This document shows positions 51,651-59,310 of a stretch of 64,000 nt of DNA, in pieces; positions within the stretch are counted from its first letter, which is position 1; every line of letters begins with the position of its first letter. Source of the DNA: Treponema sp. (GTDB lineage: Bacteria; Spirochaetota; Spirochaetia; Treponematales; Treponemataceae); contig JAEDCN010000006.1 of NCBI GenBank assembly GCA_016294105.1, forward strand, positions 38,812 through 102,811, in the 5' to 3' direction. The notes under the pieces are model-generated. The model was not told the DNA's origin, made no database searches, and was given only the letters and a program-made list of their open reading frames with translations. A program made the position numbers and the translations under genes.

Positions 51651-52430
51651 TCAGCATAAAAAGTTCATGCAGGCCTGCCATAAGGCATCCATTTGAGGCG
51701 GAAGGCAGGTAAAGCTCAAGTTTTTTCCTGTAACTGGATGAGGAAGTGACAATTTCCAGGCATGGAGCCGAATGCCACCAGCCTTTTCCGACCGTTTTGC
51801 CCCGTATTTCAAATCGCCTTTGATGGGGCGGCCTTCTCCTGCAAGCTGACAGCGAATCTGATGAGTGCGGCCAGTGAAAAGCTCCACCAAAAGAAAATCG
51901 TAGCGTTCTCCCTGTCCTAGCAATTTATACCGTAGCAGGGCCTTTTTGCCAGCAGATTTGTCTCCTCGTTGCACTTTCTTTTCTGAAAGAATGCGGGCCT
52001 TTTTTTTGCCACGGTCAAAGGTCATGAAACATTCAAGATTTTTCCAATCAGAAGAAATTTCAGACTGTACTTCTCCTTGAGCCAATTTTTTCCGTTCAGT
52101 AATGGCACAATAGGTTTTCTCCACAGAATTGGTGGCAAAAATCTTGGAAAGCAGGGCCACCGACTTTTCCGTTAGAGCCAGCACGCACAGGCCACTTACC
52201 GGCTGGTCCAGGCGATGGACACATTCACAGCGCTCTAGCTTGTGGCCTAACTCTTCTTCTATGAGGGGGGCCATCCGCAGGACAAGGCTATGGGGAGAGC
52301 CATTCTCACACACCTCACCAGCATCTTTTACCACCACCGCCATGTCTTCATCTAAAAAGACAATGTCATTTGGCAGGGACTGCAGTACAGGCTGCATTGT
52401 GAATTGTGTTGCAGGCTTCATTTCTGTCAT
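51651..52430 (-). CDS. RluA-family pseudouridine synthase
   Basis: 259 residues. ECVHRLDQPVSGLCVLALTE contains the catalytic Asp (HRLDxxxSG). FTGRTHQIRCQLAGEGRPIKGD and GIRLHAWKLSLPHPVTG are typical. No S4 domain, so close to RluA/RluC-like short forms. It overlaps the GH3 lipoprotein gene by ATGA. Confidence 0.92.
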   Translation of the reverse strand: MTEMKPATQFTMQPVLQSLPNDIVFLDEDMAVVVKDAGEVCENGSPHSLVLRMAPLIEEELGHKLERCECVHRLDQPVSGLCVLALTEKSVALLSKIFATNSVEKTYCAITERKKLAQGEVQSEISSDWKNLECFMTFDRGKKKARILSEKKVQRGDKSAGKKALLRYKLLGQGERYDFLLVELFTGRTHQIRCQLAGEGRPIKGDLKYGAKRSEKAGGIRLHAWKLSLPHPVTGKNLSFTCLPPQMDALWQACMNFLC

Positions 52431-53791
52431 TTTGTACCGCCAAAGACAGCGGTGTAATGCTCCACTCCCTGTTGGTAGGCTGTCTGGAAGGATTCCTGAC
52501 TCCAGACCTTGGGAGAGGAATTAACCACCAATTTCAGCTGTTCGCCTTCCTCTTGGAAGCTCATGAGGCCAGCTTGTACCTTGGCCAAAAGGATTCGTTC
52601 CACTGAGGCATCCAGCAGGGACTTGAAGCTTTCATCCTCACGGCTTCTGTCCAAAATCAGCTTGAGCACGGAGCCAAACTTCTTTTCAGAAAGCATTATC
52701 ACATCGATTCCCGCTTCCACCGCCATCATGACTGAGCGTTCAGGAGGAAAACCGTTTTTTTTCAAGGCTGCCATAAAGATGTCGTCAGAGAGAATGAGGC
52801 CCTGATAGCCAAAATCCTGACGCAACATCTGTGTCACCCAAAATCGAGAAAGGCAGGCGGGATTTTCTCCATCGTAAACGGCGGTACGAGCATGGGACAT
52901 GAGGACAGCCCAGGGCTTACTTTCCTGAAGAATGCGACGGAAGGGCTCCAGATACAGCTTCTGTAATTCCTGCTGGCTCAAGGAGATTTCAGGAAGCCCA
53001 GTGTGGGGGTCGTCGTTGGTGTTGCCGGGAAAATGCTTGGCCACAGCACCAATTCCCCCTTCCTGGAATCCAGCTATAGCGGCACGGGCATAGTCCTCCA
53101 TCTGAGGCAGAGGGCCATAGCTTCGGGTATCCAAAAAGGCTTGGTTATGGGAACTGGTGGCCTCTGCCACGGGAGCTAGGTTCAGGTGAAAGCCCAAGTT
53201 CTGCATTTGGCTTCCTTGGAGGCGGTACAATTCCTGAGCCTCTTCGTAGGTCATGGTTGCAGCCACATCCTGGGCAGAAGGCAGGGGCGAAGTAACAGTT
53301 CGAAGCCGATTAACTAGGCCACCTTCTTGGTCAATGGCCAAAAGTGGTGGCAATTTTTGGTTGGACTGGCACCAGCTTTGAATGGAAGCAGTAAAATCTG
53401 CCACCTTTTGGGCAGAATCGGCCACATTATAGGAAAAGAAAAGGTAGCCTCCGGGAACAAGTGCTTGCTCCGGTGAATCCTCCCATGTGAGGGATTCTAC
53501 AGGACGGAAGCTTGTATTTCCTTCCAGATTAACGAGAAAAAGCTGGCTGTACCGTTGCACTGGGTCAAGGCTCTGGATAAATTGCTGAAGTGCAGCCTGT
53601 TGTGCCTGCTGTTTTTGTAATTCCTGCTGTTGCTGAAGAATTTGTTGCATTTCCTCCTGACTGGGAGCGGAGGATTCAGCAGTTTGTTTTGTATTGCTTT
53701 CTCCCTCCTTTCCGCTACAAGAAAGGAACAAACAAAGGGATACCAACAAAAACAAGAACTTTCTAAGTTGGATAGTGTTTTTTCGTACCAT
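52427..53791 (-). CDS. Glycoside hydrolase family 3 (NagZ-like) lipoprotein
   Basis: 454 residues from ATG 53791; a TTG 8 codons upstream would sit across the -10 box. Signal peptide with lipobox LFLSC. A Gln-rich coil (EEMQQILQQQQELQKQQAQQ) follows. GH3 core: LLAIDQEGGLVNRL, GFHLNLAPVAE, GIGAVAKHFPGNTNDDPHTG (KH motif), AVLMSHAR and YQGLILSDDIFMAAL (nucleophile Asp). Probably a lipid-anchored beta-N-acetylhexosaminidase acting on peptidoglycan fragments. Leaderless promoter. Confidence 0.9.
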   Translation of the reverse strand: MVRKNTIQLRKFLFLLVSLCLFLSCSGKEGESNTKQTAESSAPSQEEMQQILQQQQELQKQQAQQAALQQFIQSLDPVQRYSQLFLVNLEGNTSFRPVESLTWEDSPEQALVPGGYLFFSYNVADSAQKVADFTASIQSWCQSNQKLPPLLAIDQEGGLVNRLRTVTSPLPSAQDVAATMTYEEAQELYRLQGSQMQNLGFHLNLAPVAEATSSHNQAFLDTRSYGPLPQMEDYARAAIAGFQEGGIGAVAKHFPGNTNDDPHTGLPEISLSQQELQKLYLEPFRRILQESKPWAVLMSHARTAVYDGENPACLSRFWVTQMLRQDFGYQGLILSDDIFMAALKKNGFPPERSVMMAVEAGIDVIMLSEKKFGSVLKLILDRSREDESFKSLLDASVERILLAKVQAGLMSFQEEGEQLKLVVNSSPKVWSQESFQTAYQQGVEHYTAVFGGTK

Positions 53792-53797
53792 GGGGGC

Positions 53798-53826
53798 AGT
53801 ATAGCATAGGTTCAATGAAATGTAAA
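53798..53826 (-). promoter_or_regulatory. Promoter of the GH3 lipoprotein gene (leaderless type)
   Basis: Minus-strand TTTACA (53826-53821), exactly 17 bp, TATACT (53803-53798), six nucleotides (GCCCCC), ATG. No purine-rich ribosome-binding site exists. Confidence 0.7.
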
Positions 53827-53831
53827 AGCGG

Positions 53832-53916
53832 TGGAGGATTCCAGCAGCCCACCGTCGCCTTACACTTCACTGGCGTTCAGAGGGCGGCGTCGGTAGGCAC
53901 CCGCTGGAATCCTCCA
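53832..53916. repeat. Long inverted repeat in the gene-free region after the GH3 gene
   Basis: TGGAGGATTCCAGC (53832-53845) and GCTGGAATCCTCCA (53903-53916) are perfect 14-bp arms. Interior segments CCCACCG..CGCC and GGCG..CGG extend the pairing, and TCGGGTTTTTCG follows on the plus strand. It is part of a 463-bp stretch (53792-54254) without a gene. Confidence 0.7.
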
Positions 53917-53923
53917 TCGGGTT

Positions 53924-54107
53924 TTTCGTTCATCGGGCTATACTGTGGGTAGATGGGGCTGGTGCTGGGGGGCGAGAATGGCGGGAGAACCCACCGCCAC
54001 CTCGCACTTCGCTACGCTCACAGTTCGGCTGCTCAGGGGACCTCCCTGTTGCCCCAACGCTTTCGTTCATTGGCTATACTGCGAGTAGATGGGGCTGGTT
54101 CTGGGGA
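53924..54107 (+). repeat. Degenerate tandem intergenic repeat, period about 138 bp
   Basis: A unit of about 46 bp containing GGCTATACTG, GTAGATGGGGCTGGT and CTGGGG occurs at 53924-53970 and again at 54062-54107 with few differences. Intervening DNA is also weakly alike (CACTTC.CT.CG.TCA and ACCGCCAC pieces), suggesting two or three degenerate copies of a longer element. Short frames starting MGLVLG in both copies have no ribosome-binding site and are not called. Confidence 0.6.
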
Positions 54108-54254
54108 GTGGTACAAAAAAACTCCCCGCCACAGATGGAACTGGAACGAGGGAGGTTATCTCCTACCTGGAGCATTTTCTGGGGGCGGGGGGAGCAATAG
54201 CTCCAGCCACTTTCCCCAGAAAATTCCAGATTATTGCTGACGCAAGGATTAGAG

Positions 54255-55409
54255 TCAATTTCCATTTATGGAAATTGACAAAGCCGGAACAACACCCCTA
54301 CCGGCATTGTGGACGCTGCCGTAGCGGTCGTAGCGGGCATCGTTGACGGTGCTGTTGATGTTGGCACGGCCGTCGTAGTAGATACTGCGCGCGTGGGACT
54401 CCTGGCCATAGTAGGGCGAACGCAGCCACCAGCAGCCGCCATAGCCGGCTGTACTACTCTGATATGCTCCTGTAGCCTTGGCATAGTCTGTGGCAACTCG
54501 AATACGGGTATTGCCTCTTCCATACTGATCATATTTAGCAAACCCATAGTCTTCTTTGGTTGCTTCCTGCTCACTTAACAAAAAGATTTTATCTTTAGTG
54601 TTTGCACAGAAATAGGCGTTTGCACCAGAGTTCCACTGGCTAGCATTGCTATCTGGATTTGTACTTCTAGGACTATTATCTACTTCAGTATCAGTTACTA
54701 GTTTTTGTACCTCTTGTGTGAAGGCTGTTTGTAGAAAGCCTTTGCCTTTATACTCAGTCTTTTGAATTTGTTCTCCAGAATCGCTTCCCTTGTATTCATA
54801 GCTTAAACCATTGAGAAATGCTCGTATTTGGCTATGCTTATAATCATTGGGAGAAATTGCAGTTGTTCTGTTAAAATTTTTACCAGAATAGTAGGGAATC
54901 TCACCTGTCAGGATGTTTTCTGCCAACAGTAAGGCTGTTCCTGTTTCAGCATAATCCTTGTTCAGGATACGCCACACAATAGGTTCTACTTTGAACCACT
55001 TTGTACTTGTTCCATTCCGTCCCACTTGGGTTCCGTCACTGTATTTATATTCACTGTCTAAATCGTAAGCCCTTTCTTTTGCCTTTACGTAGTAGTTACC
55101 ATCGCTACCAAGGTATGCGGTAAACATTCCCATTTCCCTACGCTTAGTCTCGTCCACAGTTACATCTTCAGCCTTAATTGTTTGTGGCCATTCTCCAAAA
55201 GCTACATAGGTCCAAGTATTATCTGTGTGGTTGGGGCTGGTATATTCTTCAGCAGAAAGAATTTTTACCCCTGCAGGAAACGTATATACCTTTGGTCCTT
55301 GTGGCACCTCTGGCACGGAATCGTTCTTGCATCCCGCCAAAAGCACAAGCCCCATCACGCTCACCAGCAGAACCAAACCTGCTAACACCAATTTTTTCAT
55401 GGATTTCAT
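54255..55409 (-). CDS. DUF6273-type lipoprotein with variable-looking C-terminus
   Basis: 384 residues. Signal peptide and lipobox LLAGC (Cys27); AAGGAGG before ATG 55409. The body has a WTYVAFGEWPQTI start and KWFKVEPIVWRILN, typical of DUF6273 proteins, and the C-terminus has GGCWWLRSPYY ... GRGVVPALSI, a C-type-lectin-like ending. The last 60 codons (54290-54455) are much richer in G/C than the rest of the gene and are dominated by NNC codons (TAC, GAC, AAC, AGC, GTC, CAC, CGC). That is what a recombined cassette or retroelement-diversified region would look like. Confidence 0.8.
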   Translation of the reverse strand: MKSMKKLVLAGLVLLVSVMGLVLLAGCKNDSVPEVPQGPKVYTFPAGVKILSAEEYTSPNHTDNTWTYVAFGEWPQTIKAEDVTVDETKRREMGMFTAYLGSDGNYYVKAKERAYDLDSEYKYSDGTQVGRNGTSTKWFKVEPIVWRILNKDYAETGTALLLAENILTGEIPYYSGKNFNRTTAISPNDYKHSQIRAFLNGLSYEYKGSDSGEQIQKTEYKGKGFLQTAFTQEVQKLVTDTEVDNSPRSTNPDSNASQWNSGANAYFCANTKDKIFLLSEQEATKEDYGFAKYDQYGRGNTRIRVATDYAKATGAYQSSTAGYGGCWWLRSPYYGQESHARSIYYDGRANINSTVNDARYDRYGSVHNAGRGVVPALSISINGN

Positions 55410-55497
55410 TGTAAATCCTCCTTAAATAAAAACTGTATATTTATCCAGTCACGCTGTTACACAAACTGGGAAATAACCACGGAAAAATGATTTAAAC

Positions 55498-55546
55498 AAA
55501 AAAAGACCAGCGGGAAATTTCTGGTAAGAAAAATTCCTGGCTGGCC
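55498..55546 (-). terminator. Terminator-like hairpin upstream of the DUF6273 lipoprotein
   Basis: On the minus strand GGCCAGC (55546-55540) pairs with GCTGGTC (55511-55505, one mismatch); an inner GGAA..TTCC adds to it, and seven T follow. It lies about 90 nt before the lipoprotein start. Confidence 0.6.
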
Positions 55547-55585
55547 GTGTTCCAGATAAATGTATTGTAGAAAAAGTTTCTTCTA

Positions 55586-55631
55586 TGTGTTGTGTTGTGT
55601 TGTGTTGTGTTGTGTTGTGTTGTGTTGTGTT
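55586..55631. repeat. Pentanucleotide microsatellite (TGTGT)9
   Basis: Nine perfect head-to-tail copies of TGTGT plus one T. The tract lies 177-222 bp upstream of the DUF6273 lipoprotein start codon. Such tracts change length by slipped-strand mispairing. Confidence 0.95.
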
Positions 55632-55849
55632 CAGGAATTGTACTGGGGAAAAGGCAGTTGTCAAGAGAGAGTCTGCATTACTTGAAAGATTTTTTGTTCC
55701 CGAAACCATGTTTACTCCGTGTTATTTACTTGTACGATGCAGAACCAACTTAGATGATTGTTTTATTTTTGTCCACTTTGTAAAAAGTGTCAAGGTTCTG
55801 GAAGGCGGATTTTAGTTTTTTTGCCACAGATTTATCACTGTCTTTACAC

Positions 55850-55905
55850 GTCACTGCCCCTTTCCCATAAAGGTCATCGCCCCTTTCCCGTACAGGTCAT
55901 GGCCT
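55850..55905. repeat. Imperfect tandem repeat, unit about 24 bp
   Basis: Two and a half units of GTCA..GCCCCTTTCCC.TA.AG occur head to tail upstream of the Rpn-type gene. Confidence 0.7.
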
Positions 55906-56089
55906 CTGACCAAAGGTGAGTGGCTAATGCCACGAACAAATCCGTGTGTTAATTTCTCCCCATCTCTTTTCCAAAAGGCTCCATCTTAGAAAACTTTTAC
56001 AAAAAAATCCCACGTTCCCTCAGAAAAATGCATTTTTTTTAAACTCCAAGCCTATAATAAATATGTAAAGACAAAACTTGGAGGTATGA

Positions 56090-56698
56090 ATGGAATTAGA
56101 CTTGCCAGAATCAGTGCTAGAAGCATTAAAAAAAGTATGGAAGGAGCAGTGGAAAAAGCTCACACTTGCTGATGATTTTATTTTTAGCAGAATCATGCAG
56201 AACACAGATGTTTGCAAAGAAGTCTTGGAGATGCTACTAGAGATAAAAATCAGCCACATCGAGTTTCCCATTGCACAAAAAGTCATCCAAACGCTGAAAA
56301 GTTCAAAGGGAGTTCGGATGGATGTATACATGCAAGAGCCAGATGGCCAGCGAGTCTTCGATATCGAAATCCAGTCGGTTATCACCAAAGAAGAAGCCCT
56401 GAGAGCTCGCTACTACCAAGGAATGCTTGACCTAGACAACCTGTTAAAAGGCAGCGACTATATTGAGCTCCCAGAAACCTACATCATTTTCTTGTGTATG
56501 AAAGATCCCTTTCACCTGAATCTTCCCATTTACGAGCCCCACAGCTACATCGACCCCAACAAACAACTTTACAAGAAGGCTGGATCAAATGGTAGAAGAA
56601 CTGAAAATTATCGAGATGGGATTTTCTGTATGGTTTTATGGGCTCATTATATTCCCCCAAACCACAGGATTCTACCTACCCATTGTCATTGCCACTAA
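56090..56698 (+). CDS. Rpn-family / PD-(D/E)XK transposase-type nuclease, apparently truncated
   Basis: 202 residues, GGAGGT before ATG 56090. LADDFIFSRIMQNTDVCKEV, GVRMDVYMQEPDGQRVFDIEIQ (PD-(D/E)XK core, D..E.Q) and ALRARYYQGMLDLDNLLKGSDY then LPETYIIFLCMKDPFHLNLPIY match the recombination-promoting nuclease / putative transposase family. Full-length members run about 280-300 residues. After about residue 165 the sequence stops resembling the family, and another frame (56598-56696, MVEELKIIEMGFSVWFYGL) reads better, so a frameshift or fusion near 56580 has probably broken the gene. Confidence 0.75.
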   Translation: MELDLPESVLEALKKVWKEQWKKLTLADDFIFSRIMQNTDVCKEVLEMLLEIKISHIEFPIAQKVIQTLKSSKGVRMDVYMQEPDGQRVFDIEIQSVITKEEALRARYYQGMLDLDNLLKGSDYIELPETYIIFLCMKDPFHLNLPIYEPHSYIDPNKQLYKKAGSNGRRTENYRDGIFCMVLWAHYIPPNHRILPTHCHCH

Positions 56699-56720
56699 GT
56701 AGCACTCCCTCCCCTTCCTT

Positions 56721-57467
56721 TTAGTCCAGTCGAAGTTCTCCCACCACCTGTCCCCGCTCCATGGTGATAATCCTGTCTGCCACCAACTGGGCTTCTTCTC
56801 GGTCGTGGGTAACAAAGAGGCCTGCAAAACCAAACTCGTCCTGCATACGGCAAATATCTTGGGCAAGGCGGCGGCGTAAAGGAGCATCTACAGCGGAAAG
56901 GGGTTCATCAAAGAGGATAAGCTTGGGGCGAACAATAAGGGTGCGGGCGAGGGATACTCGCTGAGCTTCTCCCCCAGAAAGGGATTCTGGCCGACGCTGG
57001 GCAAAGGCGCCCAAACCAAAGCTTTCCAGCAAGGCCATTGCCTCCTTTCGGGCCTCCTTCTTTCCCACTCCCTGACAGCGAAGTCCATAGGCCACATTGT
57101 CATCGGTACGAAGATGGGGAAAAAGAGATGGATTTTGAAATACCATACCAATCTGTCGCCTTCCTGCAGGCACTGACAGCAAATCTCGACCTTCAAGTCG
57201 CAACCGGGTTTCAGATTTTTCTCCCTCAGCAGGGAAACCACCAGCAGGAGAACCAGAGCCACGAGAGATTGGCTCACTCTCTAAAAGCCCCGCAATGAGA
57301 CGGAGTACTGTGGATTTGCCACAACCAGAAGGCCCCAGCAAGGCCACCATTTCTCCTGCTGCCAGTTGCAAGGAAAAATCCACCTGTAAGGAATATTCTG
57401 GGGAGTTCCAAGATTTCCTCAAGTTTTTTGCCTCAAAATATGGTTCCAAGTTCTTACGCATTTTCAT
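56721..57467 (-). CDS. thiQ: Thiamine-type ABC transporter ATP-binding protein
   Basis: 248 residues. Walker A LLGPSGCGKSTVLRLIAG, Q-loop GMVFQNPSLFPHLRTDDNVAYGL, signature LSGGEAQRVSLARTL, Walker B LILFDEPLSAVD, switch His in LFVTHDREEAQLVAD. There is a Gly/Ser-rich insertion (SRGSGSPAGGFPAEGEKSE) after the first strand. It overlaps the permease stop by 14 bp. Specificity for thiamine rests on the operon's TPP riboswitch. Confidence 0.9.
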   Translation of the reverse strand: MKMRKNLEPYFEAKNLRKSWNSPEYSLQVDFSLQLAAGEMVALLGPSGCGKSTVLRLIAGLLESEPISRGSGSPAGGFPAEGEKSETRLRLEGRDLLSVPAGRRQIGMVFQNPSLFPHLRTDDNVAYGLRCQGVGKKEARKEAMALLESFGLGAFAQRRPESLSGGEAQRVSLARTLIVRPKLILFDEPLSAVDAPLRRRLAQDICRMQDEFGFAGLFVTHDREEAQLVADRIITMERGQVVGELRLD

Positions 57468-59235
57468 TCTCCATGTTTTTTCTACTGGTAGTCTTCAGCC
57501 TTTTTCTGACGGTAATCTTCAAGCCCTTCCGCGGAAGGTTCCTTCCACTCACAAAGAAAATGGGCATGGTTAAGGCAGCCAGCACTAAACCACTGCAACA
57601 GGCTTCGTTAAAGCGATAGGAACCAGCCAGATTATAGGTGTACAAGGCTAAGGTTTCAAACCGAGGAATAGCCAATACCAGGGGCAAGGTAGTATCTCCA
57701 CACCCTAAGGCAAAGCAAAATCCTAAGGCAGCCAGAATATTTTTCCTGCACAGAGGCAGATACACCCGAAATACCCTATCTAGGGGAAACTCAGCCAGCA
57801 TCAGGGCAGCATCATCTAGGGAAGAAGGCACCTTATCTAGGGCACCTGAAATCTGACGGAAGGCAAAGGGCCAGTACAAGGTAGCCTGCAAGAATACCAG
57901 CATCCAGGGGCTTCCCCTCAATCCAGGAAGCACCTTAACGGTAAGGCTCGTGGCACCAATGGCCAGCACCACCGAAGACACCGCCATGGGAAGCAGGGGC
58001 AGCACTCGCCCAAGGAAAAGGGATTTGCCTCCTCCAGCCAGCTTCCCAGCCCTCCGACGTGACCATTCCCGTAACAAAAGACTATAGAACAGGGCAGCTA
58101 TCACCGCCAACACAGAAGATACGCTTGCCGTAAGTAAGGTATTTTTCAGGGCAAGATAAAAGCTAGCACGGGAAAAAAGATTTTGAAGGTATTGCAGGGT
58201 GAGCCTTCCGGTAAAAGAGGATGAATTCCTTACACTAAAGGCAGAAAGCACCAGCTGCACCAGGGGTAAGAGAAAGAACAAGAGCACCAAAACAAGCAGC
58301 AGTCCCAGAAAAAGAGCTTCCCTCCAGCCATCCACCTGTTTTCGGCCAAGGCCAGCACTGTCCCAGGCAAGCCCCTTATTTTCCCTGCCACGGCCCTCCA
58401 CCAAGCTATAAAGTGCCACCACAGCCAAGGCCAAGGCAGTTTCCACCAAGGCCAAGGCAGCCACTAAAGGAAAGTTTAAGCTGGAGCGAGCAGCCTGATA
58501 AATCTCCACCTCAAGCACAGTGGTTCCCACTCCACCAAACACCAGCACAATAATAAAGCTAAAAAAACAGTACAGAAACACCACCATGGCAGAGGTAGCA
58601 ATGGCAGGTAGCAGTTGCACCAACGTAATGGTTCTAAACACCCGCCAGGGACTAGCTCCCAGTAACAAGGCAGCATCATGTTGATTTTTAGGAAGCTGAC
58701 TCCAAGCATCAGCACAGGTTTTCATCACCAGGGGGAAATTGTAAAAGCCCTGAGCCAGAACAATCCCCAGGGGAGAGTACAAGAAGGAGCTGGTGGCAAT
58801 AGAACCTCCCCCAAAACTCATCATCAGCCGATTCACCACCCCCTGCATCCCCCAGAACATGACATAACCTAAGGCCACCAACAAGGGAGGCAGACACAGG
58901 GGAATGGCAGAAAGGGAAAGAAGAAATCTCCTTCCAGGAAAACTTCTGGTGGCAGTAAAAAAAGACAAGGGAATTCCCACCACCAAGGACAAGAGGGTGG
59001 AAAGGAGAGCCAAGGTCAAGGTACGACCAGCCACCTTTACCACCCAGGGGGAAAAGACCAAGGATACAACTGAATCAGAAGCCCCATCACCGATTAGGAG
59101 GGAGAAAAGCCATGCCAGCACAAAAAGTGCCACCAAGCTCAGGAACAAAAATCCTCCGCTGGCTGTAGCCATAACTTGTACTCCCCGAGAACAATCCCGC
59201 CTAAAACGGCTCCTTTTAAATTCAATATCCTGCAT
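57454..59235 (-). CDS. thiP: Thiamine-type ABC transporter permease (duplicated, ThiP-like)
   Basis: 593 residues with two homologous permease halves: about 12 membrane segments and EAA-type loops DAWSQLPKNQHDAALLLGASP and DKVPSSLDDAALMLAEFP, one in each half. Inner-membrane channel of the ThiBPQ importer. Ribosome-binding site AAGGAAG precedes ATG 59235. About 75 nt separate it from thiB. Confidence 0.9.
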   Translation of the reverse strand: MQDIEFKRSRFRRDCSRGVQVMATASGGFLFLSLVALFVLAWLFSLLIGDGASDSVVSLVFSPWVVKVAGRTLTLALLSTLLSLVVGIPLSFFTATRSFPGRRFLLSLSAIPLCLPPLLVALGYVMFWGMQGVVNRLMMSFGGGSIATSSFLYSPLGIVLAQGFYNFPLVMKTCADAWSQLPKNQHDAALLLGASPWRVFRTITLVQLLPAIATSAMVVFLYCFFSFIIVLVFGGVGTTVLEVEIYQAARSSLNFPLVAALALVETALALAVVALYSLVEGRGRENKGLAWDSAGLGRKQVDGWREALFLGLLLVLVLLFFLLPLVQLVLSAFSVRNSSSFTGRLTLQYLQNLFSRASFYLALKNTLLTASVSSVLAVIAALFYSLLLREWSRRRAGKLAGGGKSLFLGRVLPLLPMAVSSVVLAIGATSLTVKVLPGLRGSPWMLVFLQATLYWPFAFRQISGALDKVPSSLDDAALMLAEFPLDRVFRVYLPLCRKNILAALGFCFALGCGDTTLPLVLAIPRFETLALYTYNLAGSYRFNEACCSGLVLAALTMPIFFVSGRNLPRKGLKITVRKRLKTTSRKNMENENA

Positions 59236-59310
59236 CTTCCTTTTGCAATCCCCTTAGTCCTCTTTGATAGGATTCATTTTTAGTGAACTTTGTTGAATTT
59301 CGTGAAAAAA

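Larger units (their letters stand above)
55410..56089. other. 680-bp gene-free region with repeats
   Basis: Contains a minus-strand terminator (55498-55546), a pentanucleotide repeat (55586-55631) and a short tandem repeat (55850-55905). Open frames crossing the repeat encode NTTQH or CCVVL repeats and have no ribosome-binding site. The DNA right of the repeat (55632-55815) is an open plus-strand frame that may be a remnant, but I recognise nothing in it. Confidence 0.5.

Noticed and set aside
53820..54254. Possible template repeat for the DUF6273 variable region
   Set aside because: Neither strand here resembles the 54290-54455 cassette, and no reverse transcriptase frame exists in the window.
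53953..54346. Two plus-strand frames both beginning MGLVLG
   Set aside because: They arise because the 46-bp repeat contains GATGGGGCTGGT; no ribosome-binding site and no homologous continuation.
55449..55709. Minus-strand frame with NTTQH repeats across the TGTGT tract
   Set aside because: The repeat is an effect of the microsatellite; no ribosome-binding site, and a terminator lies inside the frame.
55585..55815. Plus-strand frame CCVVLCCVV... running into NCTGEKAVVKRESALLERFF
   Set aside because: The first part is repeat translation and there is no start signal. The second part might be a remnant of something, but I recognise no family.
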